Below are positions 10,176-19,235 of a stretch of DNA of 32,257 bases, piece by piece (within the stretch, counting starts at the first letter, position 1; each line of letters opens with the position of its first letter). Source of the DNA: Synechococcaceae cyanobacterium (GTDB lineage: Bacteria; Cyanobacteriota; Cyanobacteriia; PCC-6307; Cyanobiaceae); the NCBI GenBank assembly GCA_947461705.1, contig CANHMF010000013.1:1-32257 (forward strand). Reading direction: 5' to 3'. A program made the translations under genes and the position numbers. The notes under the pieces were generated by a model, which saw only the letters and a program-made list of their open reading frames with translations, was not told where the DNA came from and did not search any database.

Positions 10176-11459
10176 ATGGCAGCAGCTCGCAGCGTATGTG
10201 TGGAGAAACTGCAGAGTCTGCGCGGGATGGTGGATCTGCTGCCTCAGCAGACAGCCCTCTGGCAACGCCTTGAGGCCACGGCCCGGAGCCATTTCGAGCG
10301 CGCCGTGATCCGTGAAATCCGCACGCCGCTGCTGGAGCCCACGGAGCTGTTTGCCCGGGGGATCGGCGAGGCCACCGATGTGGTGGGCAAGGAGATGTAC
10401 ACCTTTCTCGATCGCGGCGAGCGCAGCTGTACGTTGCGGCCGGAGGGCACCGCCTCGGTGGTGCGGGCTGCGATCCAGCACGGTCTGCTGAGCCAGGGCC
10501 CGCAGCGCCTCTGGTACGCCGGTCCGATGTTCCGCTACGAGCGCCCCCAGGCGGGGCGTCAGCGCCAGTTCCACCAGATCGGCGTGGAGTTCCTCGGTTT
10601 TGCCGACGCCCGCAGCGATGTGGAGGCCATCGCGGTGGCCTGGGACCTGCTGGCGGACCTCGGCGTGGGTGGGCTAGCCCTGGAGATCAATTCCCTCGGC
10701 AGTACTGAGGATCGGGCCCGCTACCGCGCTGAGCTGGTGGCCTGGCTGCAGGCTCGCCGCGACCAGCTGGATCCCCATTCCCAGGAGCGCCTGGAGACCA
10801 ATCCGCTGCGCATCCTTGATTCCAAGGACCCGTCCACCCAGGCGTTGCTGGCTGAGGCCCCCACCCTTGCCGATTCCCTGGCGCCGGAGAGTCGTGAGCG
10901 CTTTGGGCGGGTGCAGGAGGGCCTGGCGGCCCTGGCGATTCCCTTCCAGCTCAATCCTCGCCTGGTCCGCGGGCTCGACTACTACAGCCACACCGCGTTT
11001 GAGATCACCTCCAGCCAGCTCGGAGCCCAGGCCACCGTGTGTGGGGGCGGCCGCTACGACGGCTTGGTGGAACAGCTTGGCGGGCCGGCTACGGCGGCGA
11101 TCGGCTGGGCCCTGGGCATGGAGCGCTTGGTGTTGTTGCTCAGCCAGGCGCACGCTGGTGGCCTCGCCGGCCATCCACCGGACATCTTTGTGGTGAACCG
11201 TGGGGCAGCAGCGGAAGGGCTGGCCCTGGAACTCACGTGTGCGTTGCGGAGGCAGGGCCGCGCCGTGGAGCTGGATCTCTCAGGCGCGGCCTTTGCCAAG
11301 CAGTTCAAGCGGGCCGATCGCAGCGGCGCTCGCTGGGCCCTGGTGATTGGGGATGGTGAGGCAGAGCAGGGCGAGGTCGTTGTGAAGGATCTGCGCGCTG
11401 GCGAGGGCCATGGCGAGGAGCGGCTCCCCCTGGCAGCTCTGCGGGAACGCTTCGCCTAA
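10176..11459 (+). CDS. hisS: Histidine--tRNA ligase
   Basis: [92 protein letters not shown] (class II HisRS motifs). Confidence 0.96.
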   Translation: MAAARSVCVEKLQSLRGMVDLLPQQTALWQRLEATARSHFERAVIREIRTPLLEPTELFARGIGEATDVVGKEMYTFLDRGERSCTLRPEGTASVVRAAIQHGLLSQGPQRLWYAGPMFRYERPQAGRQRQFHQIGVEFLGFADARSDVEAIAVAWDLLADLGVGGLALEINSLGSTEDRARYRAELVAWLQARRDQLDPHSQERLETNPLRILDSKDPSTQALLAEAPTLADSLAPESRERFGRVQEGLAALAIPFQLNPRLVRGLDYYSHTAFEITSSQLGAQATVCGGGRYDGLVEQLGGPATAAIGWALGMERLVLLLSQAHAGGLAGHPPDIFVVNRGAAAEGLALELTCALRRQGRAVELDLSGAAFAKQFKRADRSGARWALVIGDGEAEQGEVVVKDLRAGEGHGEERLPLAALRERFA

Positions 11460-11486
11460 GGTCCTGCCACGAATGCTTGGCATGCT

Positions 11487-12902
11487 GTGAGCTCGTCCGC
11501 CCAGGTCCGCACCATTTGCTGCATCGGTGCTGGCTACGTGGGCGGCCCCACCATGGCGGTGATCGCCGACCGTTGCCCCCAGGTGCGGGTCACCGTTGTC
11601 GATCTCAATGCAGCGCGGATTGCAGCCTGGAACGACTCTGATTTATCTCGGCTGCCCGTGTACGAGCCAGGCCTCGATGCGGTGGTCAGCCGCTGCCGGG
11701 GGCGCAACCTGTTCTTCAGTACGGACGTGGAGGCCTCCATTGCCGAGGCCGACATGGTGTTCCTCTCGGTGAATACCCCCACCAAGACCAAGGGAGTGGG
11801 AGCTGGTCAAGCGAGCGATCTGCGCTGGATTGAGGCCTCGGCCCGCCAGGTGGCGGCCTCAGCCCAGGGCCACACAATTGTGGTGGAGAAGAGCACCCTG
11901 CCGGTCCGCACGGCTGAAACAGTGAAAGCCATCCTTGCGGCGGCTCAGGGAGAGAGTGGGGTCGGTGGCAAGACGTTTTCCGTGTTGTCCAATCCGGAGT
12001 TTCTGGCCGAAGGCACGGCCATCCCTGATCTGGAATCACCGGATCGTGTCTTGATCGGTGGAGAGGAGTCTGCTTCGATCGATGCCTTGGCTGGCCTCTA
12101 TGCCAACTGGGTGGCCCCCGAAAAGATTCTGAGGACCAATCTCTGGAGCAGTGAGCTCTCCAAGCTCACGGCCAATGCTTTCCTCGCCCAGCGGATCTCC
12201 TCAATCAACAGCATTGCGGCGTTCTGTGAGGCCACAGGTGCGGATGTGCAGGAAGTGGCTCGGGCGATTGGAGCCGATTCGCGCATCGGCTCTAAATTTC
12301 TCAAGGCCGGCCCTGGATTTGGTGGTAGCTGTTTCCAGAAGGATATCTTGAATCTGGTCTACCTCTGTGGCCATTACGGCCTCCATGAGGTAGCGGCCTA
12401 TTGGCAGCAGGTGGTGGAGTTGAACACCTGGCAGCAGCATCGCATCGCCCGCTTGGTGGTGAACCGTCTGTTTGGAACAGTCACGGGCAAGCGTTTGGCG
12501 GTGCTGGGTTTTGCTTTTAAAGCGGATACCAACGACACACGGGAGGCCCCGGCCATTCGGATCTGCAGGGATCTGTTGGATGAGGGGGCTCAGCTGGCCA
12601 TTTATGACCCCAAGGTTTCCAGCCAGCAAATGGCTCAGGATCTCGGCTGTCAGGAGCAGGCGCTGGATGCTCCTTCCTGTGTTGAGGGCAGCTGGCACCA
12701 AGCCAGCTCAGCTGAAGCTGCTGCAACGGGGGCGGATGCTGTGCTGATCCTCACGGAATGGGGTGAATTCGCTGTGTTGGATTGGTGCTCCATCGCGGCT
12801 GTGATGCGGCAGCCTGCCTGGGTGTTTGATGCGCGATCTGCGGCGGATGCTGCTGCGGTGCGCGCTGCAGGCCTCGGGTTATGGCGGGTTGGAGAGGGCT
12901 GA
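11487..12902 (+). CDS. ugd: UDP-glucose 6-dehydrogenase
   Basis: [119 protein letters not shown]. Confidence 0.95.
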   Translation: MSSSAQVRTICCIGAGYVGGPTMAVIADRCPQVRVTVVDLNAARIAAWNDSDLSRLPVYEPGLDAVVSRCRGRNLFFSTDVEASIAEADMVFLSVNTPTKTKGVGAGQASDLRWIEASARQVAASAQGHTIVVEKSTLPVRTAETVKAILAAAQGESGVGGKTFSVLSNPEFLAEGTAIPDLESPDRVLIGGEESASIDALAGLYANWVAPEKILRTNLWSSELSKLTANAFLAQRISSINSIAAFCEATGADVQEVARAIGADSRIGSKFLKAGPGFGGSCFQKDILNLVYLCGHYGLHEVAAYWQQVVELNTWQQHRIARLVVNRLFGTVTGKRLAVLGFAFKADTNDTREAPAIRICRDLLDEGAQLAIYDPKVSSQQMAQDLGCQEQALDAPSCVEGSWHQASSAEAAATGADAVLILTEWGEFAVLDWCSIAAVMRQPAWVFDARSAADAAAVRAAGLGLWRVGEG

Positions 12903-12904
12903 GC

Positions 12905-13852
12905 ATGCCGTTGGAACCGCAGCGCCATCTGGTCACCGGCGGTGCCGGGTTTGTGGGATCCCACCTTGTGGATCGGCTGATGGAGGCCGGCGAGGAGGTG
13001 ATCTGCCTCGACAACTACTTCACGGGTCGCAAGGTGAATATTGCGCGCTGGATGGGGCATCCCCGCTTCGAGTTGATTCGCCACGACGTGACGGATCCAA
13101 TTCGCTTGGAAGTGGATCGCATCTGGCACCTGGCATGTCCAGCCTCGCCAGTGCATTACCAGCACAATCCCATCAAGACGGCAAAGACCAGTTTTCTGGG
13201 TACTTACAACATGCTGGGGCTGGCTCGTCGCGTTGGTGCACGCTTGCTGCTGGCCAGCACCAGTGAAGTCTATGGCGATCCGGAGGTTCACCCCCAGCCT
13301 GAAAGCTATCGGGGCAATGTGAATACCCATGGAATTCGCGCGTGTTATGACGAAGGCAAGCGGGTGGCTGAAACCCTCTGTTTTGATTACCAGCGCATGC
13401 ATGGCGTGGAAATTCGGATTGCTCGCATCTTTAATACCTATGGACCCCGCATGCTGCCGGACGACGGCCGCGTTGTGAGTAACTTTATCGTTCAGGCCCT
13501 GCAGGGAGAATCCCTCACTGTCTACGGCGATGGGTCTCAGACGCGTTCCTTTTGCTATGTAGACGATCTTGTGGAGGGCTTGATTCGCCTCATGAATGGC
13601 GAGCATCCGGGTCCGATCAATCTTGGTAATCCTGGAGAATTCACCATCCTTCAGCTTGCAGAAAAAGTTCGAGACCGCATCAATCCGCAGCTTGCTATCA
13701 CGTTCCGGCCGTTGCCCGCGGATGACCCTCTTCAGCGTCAGCCGGTGATTGCCTTGGCCGAGCAGGAGTTGGCCTGGCATCCAACGGTTGCCCTCGATCA
13801 GGGGCTTGAGCCCACGATTGCCGATTTCCATGCTCGCTTAAAGAACCCCTAG
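12905..13852 (+). CDS. NAD-dependent epimerase/dehydratase, UDP-glucuronate decarboxylase (UDP-xylose synthase)-like
   Basis: [116 protein letters not shown], characteristic of UXS-type SDRs. Confidence 0.9.
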   Translation: MPLEPQRHLVTGGAGFVGSHLVDRLMEAGEEVICLDNYFTGRKVNIARWMGHPRFELIRHDVTDPIRLEVDRIWHLACPASPVHYQHNPIKTAKTSFLGTYNMLGLARRVGARLLLASTSEVYGDPEVHPQPESYRGNVNTHGIRACYDEGKRVAETLCFDYQRMHGVEIRIARIFNTYGPRMLPDDGRVVSNFIVQALQGESLTVYGDGSQTRSFCYVDDLVEGLIRLMNGEHPGPINLGNPGEFTILQLAEKVRDRINPQLAITFRPLPADDPLQRQPVIALAEQELAWHPTVALDQGLEPTIADFHARLKNP

Positions 13853-13896
13853 CCCTGTGAAGCTCCCCCCGTTGGATGGCTTGTACTGAAGCACCG

Positions 13897-14940
13897 ATGA
13901 GTGTGGCGATTCAATTCCCTGTACTGGTGACCGGTGCCGCCGGTTTTATCGGCGCTGAAGTGGCCCGTGTGCTGCTGGAGCGTGGGGAGGTTGTGGTTGG
14001 CCTCGACAACCTCAATGACTATTACGACCCTGCCCTCAAGCGGGCCAGGCTGGCTCGCTTGGAGGCTTTTGCTGAGCATCGGCCTGGTAGTTTTCGGTTT
14101 GCTCGTCTGGATCTTGCTCACGGCGAGGCCATCGCCGAGCTGTTTGCCGCTGAGCGCCCTCGGGCTGTGGTGCATCTGGCTGCCCAGGCGGGTGTGCGTT
14201 ATTCCTTGGAGAATCCCGCTGCTTATATCCAAAGCAATTTGGTGGGCTTTGGTCACATCCTGGAGGGCTGCCGGCACCAGGAAGTTGAGCACCTGGTGTA
14301 TGCCTCCAGCAGTTCGGTGTATGGCGGCAATCGCCAGATGCCCTTCTCTGAGCAGCATCCGGTGAATCATCCGGTGAGCCTCTATGCGGCCACCAAGAAG
14401 GCGAATGAGCTGATGGCCCACACCTACAGCCATCTCTATGGGTTGCCAGCCACCGGGCTTCGCTTCTTCACGGTGTACGGCCCCTGGGGCCGCCCCGATA
14501 TGGCGCCGATGTTGTTTGCCAAGGCCATCTTGGCTGGCGAGCCGATCAAGGTGTTCAACCACGGCCGCATGCAGCGTGATTTCACTTATATCGACGACAT
14601 CGTGCAAGGGGTGATCCGCTGCCTTGATCGACCGGCCACGGCAGATCCTGTGTTTGATCCGCTGCATCCCAACCCGGCCACGGCAGCTGTGCCCCATCGG
14701 GTGTTCAACATTGGCAATGCCCAGCCAACCGAGCTATTGCGCTTCATTGAGGTGCTGGAGAACGCCCTGGGGGTGCAGGCCATCAAGGAGTTCCAGCCGA
14801 TGCAGCCCGGTGATGTGCCAGCCACAGCGGCATACACGGCTGCACTGGAGGCCTGGGTGGGCTTTCGTCCCGCCACACCGATTGAGCAGGGTGTGGAGGC
14901 CTTTGCCCGCTGGTATCGCCGTTTCTACGAACAGGTTTAG
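13897..14940 (+). CDS. NAD-dependent epimerase, UDP-glucuronate 4-epimerase-like
   Basis: VLVTGAAGFIGAEVARVLLERGEVVVGLDNLNDYYDPALKRARLARL, HLAAQAGVRYSLENPAAYIQSNLVGFGHILEGCRH, YASSSSVYGGNRQMPFSE. CapI/LpsL-type. Start 13897 (alternative 13876). Confidence 0.88.
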   Translation: MSVAIQFPVLVTGAAGFIGAEVARVLLERGEVVVGLDNLNDYYDPALKRARLARLEAFAEHRPGSFRFARLDLAHGEAIAELFAAERPRAVVHLAAQAGVRYSLENPAAYIQSNLVGFGHILEGCRHQEVEHLVYASSSSVYGGNRQMPFSEQHPVNHPVSLYAATKKANELMAHTYSHLYGLPATGLRFFTVYGPWGRPDMAPMLFAKAILAGEPIKVFNHGRMQRDFTYIDDIVQGVIRCLDRPATADPVFDPLHPNPATAAVPHRVFNIGNAQPTELLRFIEVLENALGVQAIKEFQPMQPGDVPATAAYTAALEAWVGFRPATPIEQGVEAFARWYRRFYEQV

Positions 14941-14945
14941 GGCAT

Positions 14946-14970
14946 GAAAAAGCGGGCTGTGGAGCCCGCT
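14946..14970 (-). terminator. Rho-independent terminator for psbEFLJ
   Basis: Read on the minus strand: AGCGGGCT CCAC AGCCCGCT TTTT, a perfect 8-bp GC-rich stem with 4-nt loop followed by T residues, downstream of psbJ. Confidence 0.8.
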
Positions 14971-15025
14971 GGTCGGGGAAACATTGCGTTTCCTTAGAAT
15001 GAGTGAAGCAGAGGTTGTGCTGACT

Positions 15026-15226
15026 TCAGGCGGAACCCACGCCGGTGTAGGCGCCGTAGAAGAACAGGCCCACAACAAAGATCACCGCCATGCCGCCGGC
15101 TGTGGCCACCAGCCACAAGGGCAGCACACCTTCGGTCCAGCGGGACCGCCAGGCCACTGCAGGACGGCCATCGGGAAGGCGATCGGGGATCCGGCCGTCA
15201 GGCAGATTTGATTTTTTGCCGCTCAT
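15026..15226 (-). CDS. psbJ: Photosystem II reaction center protein J
   Basis: 66-aa ORF ending [38 protein letters not shown]; in operon order after psbL. Confidence 0.96.
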   Translation of the reverse strand: MSGKKSNLPDGRIPDRLPDGRPAVAWRSRWTEGVLPLWLVATAGGMAVIFVVGLFFYGAYTGVGSA

Positions 15227-15241
15227 CGCAGGTGCTCCCGG

Positions 15242-15361
15242 TCAGTTAAAGAAGTAGCTGGAGAACAGGATGCCGGTGACGAACACAAACAGCAGGCCCA
15301 AATAGAGGCTGGTGCGGTTCAGCTCAACCGGCAGGTTGTTGGGGTTGGGGTTGCGTTGCAT
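15242..15361 (-). CDS. psbL: Photosystem II reaction center protein L
   Basis: 39-aa [39 protein letters not shown], near-canonical PsbL; start trimmed from the longer ORF. Confidence 0.97.
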   Translation of the reverse strand: MQRNPNPNNLPVELNRTSLYLGLLFVFVTGILFSSYFFN

Positions 15362-15372
15362 GGCTGCAGACC

Positions 15373-15510
15373 TCAGCGACGAATGAACTGCATCGCAGCC
15401 AGGGCACCCAGGAAAAACACCGTGGGAATGCCGAGGGCGTGCAAGGACAGCCACCGGACCGTGAAGATCGGGTAGTTGCGGGGGGTGGTGGAGGCGGGGG
15501 ACTGAGTCAT
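15373..15510 (-). CDS. psbF: Cytochrome b559 subunit beta
   Basis: Manual translation: [45 protein letters not shown], 45 aa with heme-ligand His. Not listed as an ORF in the track (too short). Confidence 0.96.
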   Translation of the reverse strand: MTQSPASTTPRNYPIFTVRWLSLHALGIPTVFFLGALAAMQFIRR

Positions 15511-15513
15511 GGC

Positions 15514-15762
15514 TTATTTCAGGCGCTGGTCGAGCGAGCTCTTGGCGTCGTAGCGCTGGCTCACGACAGGGGCCTTGGAATCCTGGGCCTGGAAGTAGGC
15601 GTCAGGACGGGGGGTGCCAAAGGCGTCGTACGCCAGGCCCGTGGACACGAACAGGAAGCCCGCCAGGAAGATCGCCGGCAGGGTCACGGCATGGATCACC
15701 CAGTAACGGATGCTCGTGATGATTTCGAAGAACGGACGTTCCCCAGTAGAGCCGGCAGCCAT
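15514..15762 (-). CDS. psbE: Cytochrome b559 subunit alpha
   Basis: 82-aa [57 protein letters not shown]... Confidence 0.98.
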   Translation of the reverse strand: MAAGSTGERPFFEIITSIRYWVIHAVTLPAIFLAGFLFVSTGLAYDAFGTPRPDAYFQAQDSKAPVVSQRYDAKSSLDQRLK

Positions 15763-15851
15763 AGCAGCGAGCGTTCAGCTGATAGATCCTAAGGGCGCGC
15801 TGGTGGCCGCCGGGAGCGGCCAGTCAGCTTGGTTACAGAGGGAAAGGTGGC

Positions 15852-16847
15852 TCAGCCCACCCAGCGCAGCAGTGAGCCCCGCTCCCCGAGGGCAAAGCCC
15901 TTGCCATCGGCCAGGAAGGCGATGCGGGTGAAGTTGGTGGGTTGCTGGGCGCCCACGGGGTCCTTCTGCCAGCTCTTGCCGCCATCGGCGCTGGTGAGCA
16001 GGGTGCCGCTGCCGCCACCGGTCCAGATCCTGCCGCTGGGATCCCAGGCCATATCCAGGTAGCCGTAGCCATTGGTGATGGGGATCACCGGCTTGCTCCA
16101 GTCCTCGGGGTTGCTGGCATCCGGGTTGAAGCGCAGCTGGGCGCCACGGGTGAGCATCCACAGGCTGTTATCGGGCTGGAAGCCCATGGACTGCACCCGC
16201 TGGCTGCTCACCCGCTGGTGAGGTGTCCACACGGCGTCGCCGGGGGCCCAGGTGGCAAAGAAGTTGCCCAGGCTGCTCACACTCACGTATTGGCCATCGG
16301 GGCCGCGGCGCAGATCGCGCACGGCGCCGGCCGCATCGCTCACATCGGCCTGCCAGGAGTTGCCGCCATCCGCGGTGCGGTAGATGGCCCCCACGTTGGT
16401 GGCCAGCTCGGCGCCGTTGCGCCCGAGGGCGGTGATCAAGTAGGGCTCACCCGGCAGCTTGGTGTCGAGGAAGAGACGGCTCCAGTTTTGGCCGCCATCG
16501 GTGCTGTGCAGCAGCAGGCCCGGCTGTCCGGCGATCCAGCCCTCGTCGCCGTTGAAGTCCACGCTGATCAGGCGGAAGTTTTCTTCCAGCGGTAGCTCCA
16601 GCGCCCGCTCCTGCCAGGAGGCTCCGCCATCGTTGGTTTCCAGGATCAGGCGGTTGCTGCCCACCAGGAAGCCGTGCTCACTGTCGGTGAAGGCCAGGTC
16701 CAGGGGGTTGGATTTGGTGTGGATGTCCACCGGCTGCCAGGGGCTGCTGGCGGCAGTGGGCAGGCCCGTCGTGACGCAGCCGCCCAGGCCGAAGGCCAGG
16801 ACCACGGTGAGCACGAGCGCGCTCAGGGAGGAGGCGAGGCGTTTCAT
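15852..16847 (-). CDS. ycf48: Photosystem II assembly/stability factor Ycf48 (HCF136), predicted lipoprotein
   Basis: Signal/lipobox FGLGGC; repeated BNR-like NDGGxSW / TDGGQNW / ADGGNSW / ADGGKSW motifs; position immediately upstream of psbE. Confidence 0.95.
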   Translation of the reverse strand: MKRLASSLSALVLTVVLAFGLGGCVTTGLPTAASSPWQPVDIHTKSNPLDLAFTDSEHGFLVGSNRLILETNDGGASWQERALELPLEENFRLISVDFNGDEGWIAGQPGLLLHSTDGGQNWSRLFLDTKLPGEPYLITALGRNGAELATNVGAIYRTADGGNSWQADVSDAAGAVRDLRRGPDGQYVSVSSLGNFFATWAPGDAVWTPHQRVSSQRVQSMGFQPDNSLWMLTRGAQLRFNPDASNPEDWSKPVIPITNGYGYLDMAWDPSGRIWTGGGSGTLLTSADGGKSWQKDPVGAQQPTNFTRIAFLADGKGFALGERGSLLRWVG

Positions 16848-16849
16848 GC

Positions 16850-17257
16850 TCAGCGCAGGGAATAAAGAGAGAGGAAGAAGGCGAAGGCCAGGGCGAAGCC
16901 GCCGAAGATCAGCACGTTTTTCTGGCCGGGAGTGAGCGTGTTCACCCCGAGCCCGTAGCCCAGATTCTCCTCGAAGCCGCTCGGCTTGTTACGGGGGCCG
17001 ATGTCCTTGAAGGCACCCACCTTGCTGCGGCATACGGGGCAGCGGAAGCTGGCGGGATCCAGGCCGCTGAAGGGCGTGCCCGGGGCGATCGCCAGCTTTT
17101 TCACCCCTTCATCGGGGTCGTACACAAAGCCGCAGCTGCGGCACTCGAATCGGTGGGTATCGGGATCGTCGACGGGCTTACCGTCCGCAGCGGGCGCCTC
17201 GCTGGCGGCCTCCGGCTCGGTTGGGGGCGCCTCGTGCTGCTGGTGCTCCTCGCTCAC
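16850..17257 (-). CDS. rubA: Membrane-anchored rubredoxin
   Basis: FECRSCGFVYDPDEGVKKLAIAPGTPFSGLD...FRCPVCRSKVGAF (two CxxC rubredoxin motifs) with C-terminal TM helix; syntenic upstream of ycf48-psbEFLJ. Confidence 0.95.
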   Translation of the reverse strand: MSEEHQQHEAPPTEPEAASEAPAADGKPVDDPDTHRFECRSCGFVYDPDEGVKKLAIAPGTPFSGLDPASFRCPVCRSKVGAFKDIGPRNKPSGFEENLGYGLGVNTLTPGQKNVLIFGGFALAFAFFLSLYSLR

Positions 17258-17369
17258 GGCGGGCTGGCGGCTCGGTGGACTCTAAGGAGGGCCCTCCCTG
17301 CGGCGGGAGCGGGGGCCAGGGGCGGTGCGGGCCTGGCCCAGGGGTTGGCCCGTGGTGTTTCGCCAGTGC

Positions 17370-17406
17370 CTCCGGAGTTCTGTACAGCCCGTACGGAACT
17401 CCGGAG
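17370..17406. repeat. Long near-perfect inverted repeat / stem-loop in the rubA-ndhC divergent intergenic region
   Basis: CTCCGGAGTTC T GTAC [AGCCC] GTAC G GAACTCCGGAG: about 16 paired positions including one G:T wobble, 5-nt loop. Confidence 0.85.
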
Positions 17407-17492
17407 CCTGCCGCGGGCGGGTGGCCGGCGGAAGCCAACCCAGGCTCTGGCGGTGGATGCCAGACTGCGCCCAGGTTGGGCTGCCTTTGCCC

Positions 17493-17855
17493 GTGTTCGT
17501 TCTCTCTGGCTACGACGCCTTCCTCGGCTTCCTGCTGATTTCGGCGGCAGTGCCCGTGCTGGCACTGGTCACCAACAAGCTGCTGGCGCCCAAGTCGCGG
17601 ACGGGCGAGCGGGATCTCACCTACGAATCGGGCATGGAGCCCATCGGCGGTGCCTGGATCCAGTTCAACATCCGCTACTACATGTTTGCGCTGGTCTTCG
17701 TGATCTTCGACGTGGAGACCGTCTTCCTCTATCCCTGGGCCGTGGCCTTCCACCGTCTGGGCCTCCTGGCCTTCATTGAGGCCCTGGTGTTCATTTCAAT
17801 CCTCGTGGTGGCCCTGGCATACGCCTGGCGTAAGGGCGCCCTCGAGTGGAGCTGA
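17493..17855 (+). CDS. ndhC: NAD(P)H-quinone oxidoreductase subunit 3
   Basis: [33 protein letters not shown]...[48 protein letters not shown] start at 17493 gives 120 aa; the track ORF is over-extended. Confidence 0.96.
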   Translation: MFVLSGYDAFLGFLLISAAVPVLALVTNKLLAPKSRTGERDLTYESGMEPIGGAWIQFNIRYYMFALVFVIFDVETVFLYPWAVAFHRLGLLAFIEALVFISILVVALAYAWRKGALEWS

Positions 17856-17883
17856 TCCGGAGCTGTAACGCCGCATCCAACCC

Positions 17884-18666
17884 ATGACATCCACCCCTTC
17901 CTCCGGCTCCGGCATGGCTGAGGCCCTCTCGATCGGAGCCCTCAAGGATCTCCGTGCTGCTAGCTGCAACCCCATTGGTGCCCCTGCGGTCACCTCGGAC
18001 CTGTCCGAGAACGTGATCCTCACCACCCTCGACGACCTGCACAACTGGGCGCGGCTCAGCAGCCTCTGGCCGCTGCTGTACGGCACCGCCTGCTGCTTCA
18101 TCGAGTTCGCGGCTCTGATCGGCTCCCGCTTCGACTTCGACCGCTTCGGTCTGGTGCCCCGCTCCAGCCCCCGCCAGGCCGACCTGCTGATCGTGGCCGG
18201 CACCGTGACCATGAAGATGGCCCCGGCCCTGGTGCGGCTCTACGAGCAGATGCCGGAGCCCAAGTACGTGATTGCTATGGGTGCCTGCACCATCACCGGC
18301 GGCATGTTCTCCGCCGACTCCACCACGGCGGTGCGCGGCGTCGACAAGCTGATCCCCGTGGACCTATACCTGCCCGGCTGCCCGCCACGGCCTGAGGCGA
18401 TCTTTGATGCGGTGATCAAGCTGCGCAAGAAGGTGGGCAACGAGGCCCTGGCCGAGCGCGGCAACGTGCAGCAAATCCACCGCTACTGCACGGTTGCCCA
18501 CCAGATGAAAGCCGTGGAGCCCATCGTGAACGGCCAATATCTGCGGGCGGCCACCCAGCAGGCTGCCTTCGCCGCCGCCGCCGGCCTCCCAGTGGCCGCG
18601 GCGGAGCTGGCAGCCGCTGAGCCCGCCGCGATCCCTGCCAACCCCAACACCAACGCCAGTGCCTGA
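17884..18666 (+). CDS. ndhK: NAD(P)H-quinone oxidoreductase subunit K
   Basis: [81 protein letters not shown] (NuoB/NdhK). Confidence 0.97.
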   Translation: MTSTPSSGSGMAEALSIGALKDLRAASCNPIGAPAVTSDLSENVILTTLDDLHNWARLSSLWPLLYGTACCFIEFAALIGSRFDFDRFGLVPRSSPRQADLLIVAGTVTMKMAPALVRLYEQMPEPKYVIAMGACTITGGMFSADSTTAVRGVDKLIPVDLYLPGCPPRPEAIFDAVIKLRKKVGNEALAERGNVQQIHRYCTVAHQMKAVEPIVNGQYLRAATQQAAFAAAAGLPVAAAELAAAEPAAIPANPNTNASA

Positions 18667-18673
18667 GGACGTG

Positions 18674-19228
18674 ATGCCTGAGGAAACCCCCGCTCTCACC
18701 CCCAACCCTGCTTCTGCAGGGGTCGTGAGCCAGTGGCTCAGCAGTCAGGGTTTCGAGCACGAGGTGCTCGACGCTGATCACCTGGGCGTTGAAGTGGTTG
18801 GCGTGGAGCCAGCCTTCCTGCCGGTGATTGCCGCCGCCCTCAAGGCCACCGGGTTCGACTACCTGCAATGCCAGGGCGGTTACGACGAGGGCCCCGGCGG
18901 ACGGCTCGTGAGCTTCTACCACCTGGTGAAGCTGGGATCGCTCGCGGATCAGTGCGCCGGCAGCCAGCACCTCCCCGCTGAGCTGAAGCCTGAGGAAGTG
19001 CGGCTCAAGGTGTTCCTGTCCCGCGATGGCAACCTCAGCATCCCCAGCCTGTATGGGCTATTCCGCGGTGCCGATTGGTCGGAGCGGGAAACCTTCGACA
19101 TGTTCGGCATCACCTACGTGGGCCATCCCCATCCCAAGCGTCTGTTGATGCCTGAGGACTGGACAGGCTTTCCCCTGCGCAAGGACTATGTGCAGCCCGA
19201 CTTCTACGAAATGCAGGACGCCTACTGA
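18674..19228 (+). CDS. ndhJ: NAD(P)H-quinone oxidoreductase subunit J
   Basis: [74 protein letters not shown] (NuoC family). Start 18674, or 18659 overlapping ndhK. Confidence 0.96.
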   Translation: MPEETPALTPNPASAGVVSQWLSSQGFEHEVLDADHLGVEVVGVEPAFLPVIAAALKATGFDYLQCQGGYDEGPGGRLVSFYHLVKLGSLADQCAGSQHLPAELKPEEVRLKVFLSRDGNLSIPSLYGLFRGADWSERETFDMFGITYVGHPHPKRLLMPEDWTGFPLRKDYVQPDFYEMQDAY

Positions 19229-19235
19229 GCCAGCT

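Noticed and set aside
9001-10308. 435-aa plus-strand ORF
   Set aside because: Antisense to galE, which has clear motifs; low-complexity shadow translation.
12650-13831. 393-aa minus-strand ORF
   Set aside because: Antisense to ugd and the UXS-like gene; no domain.
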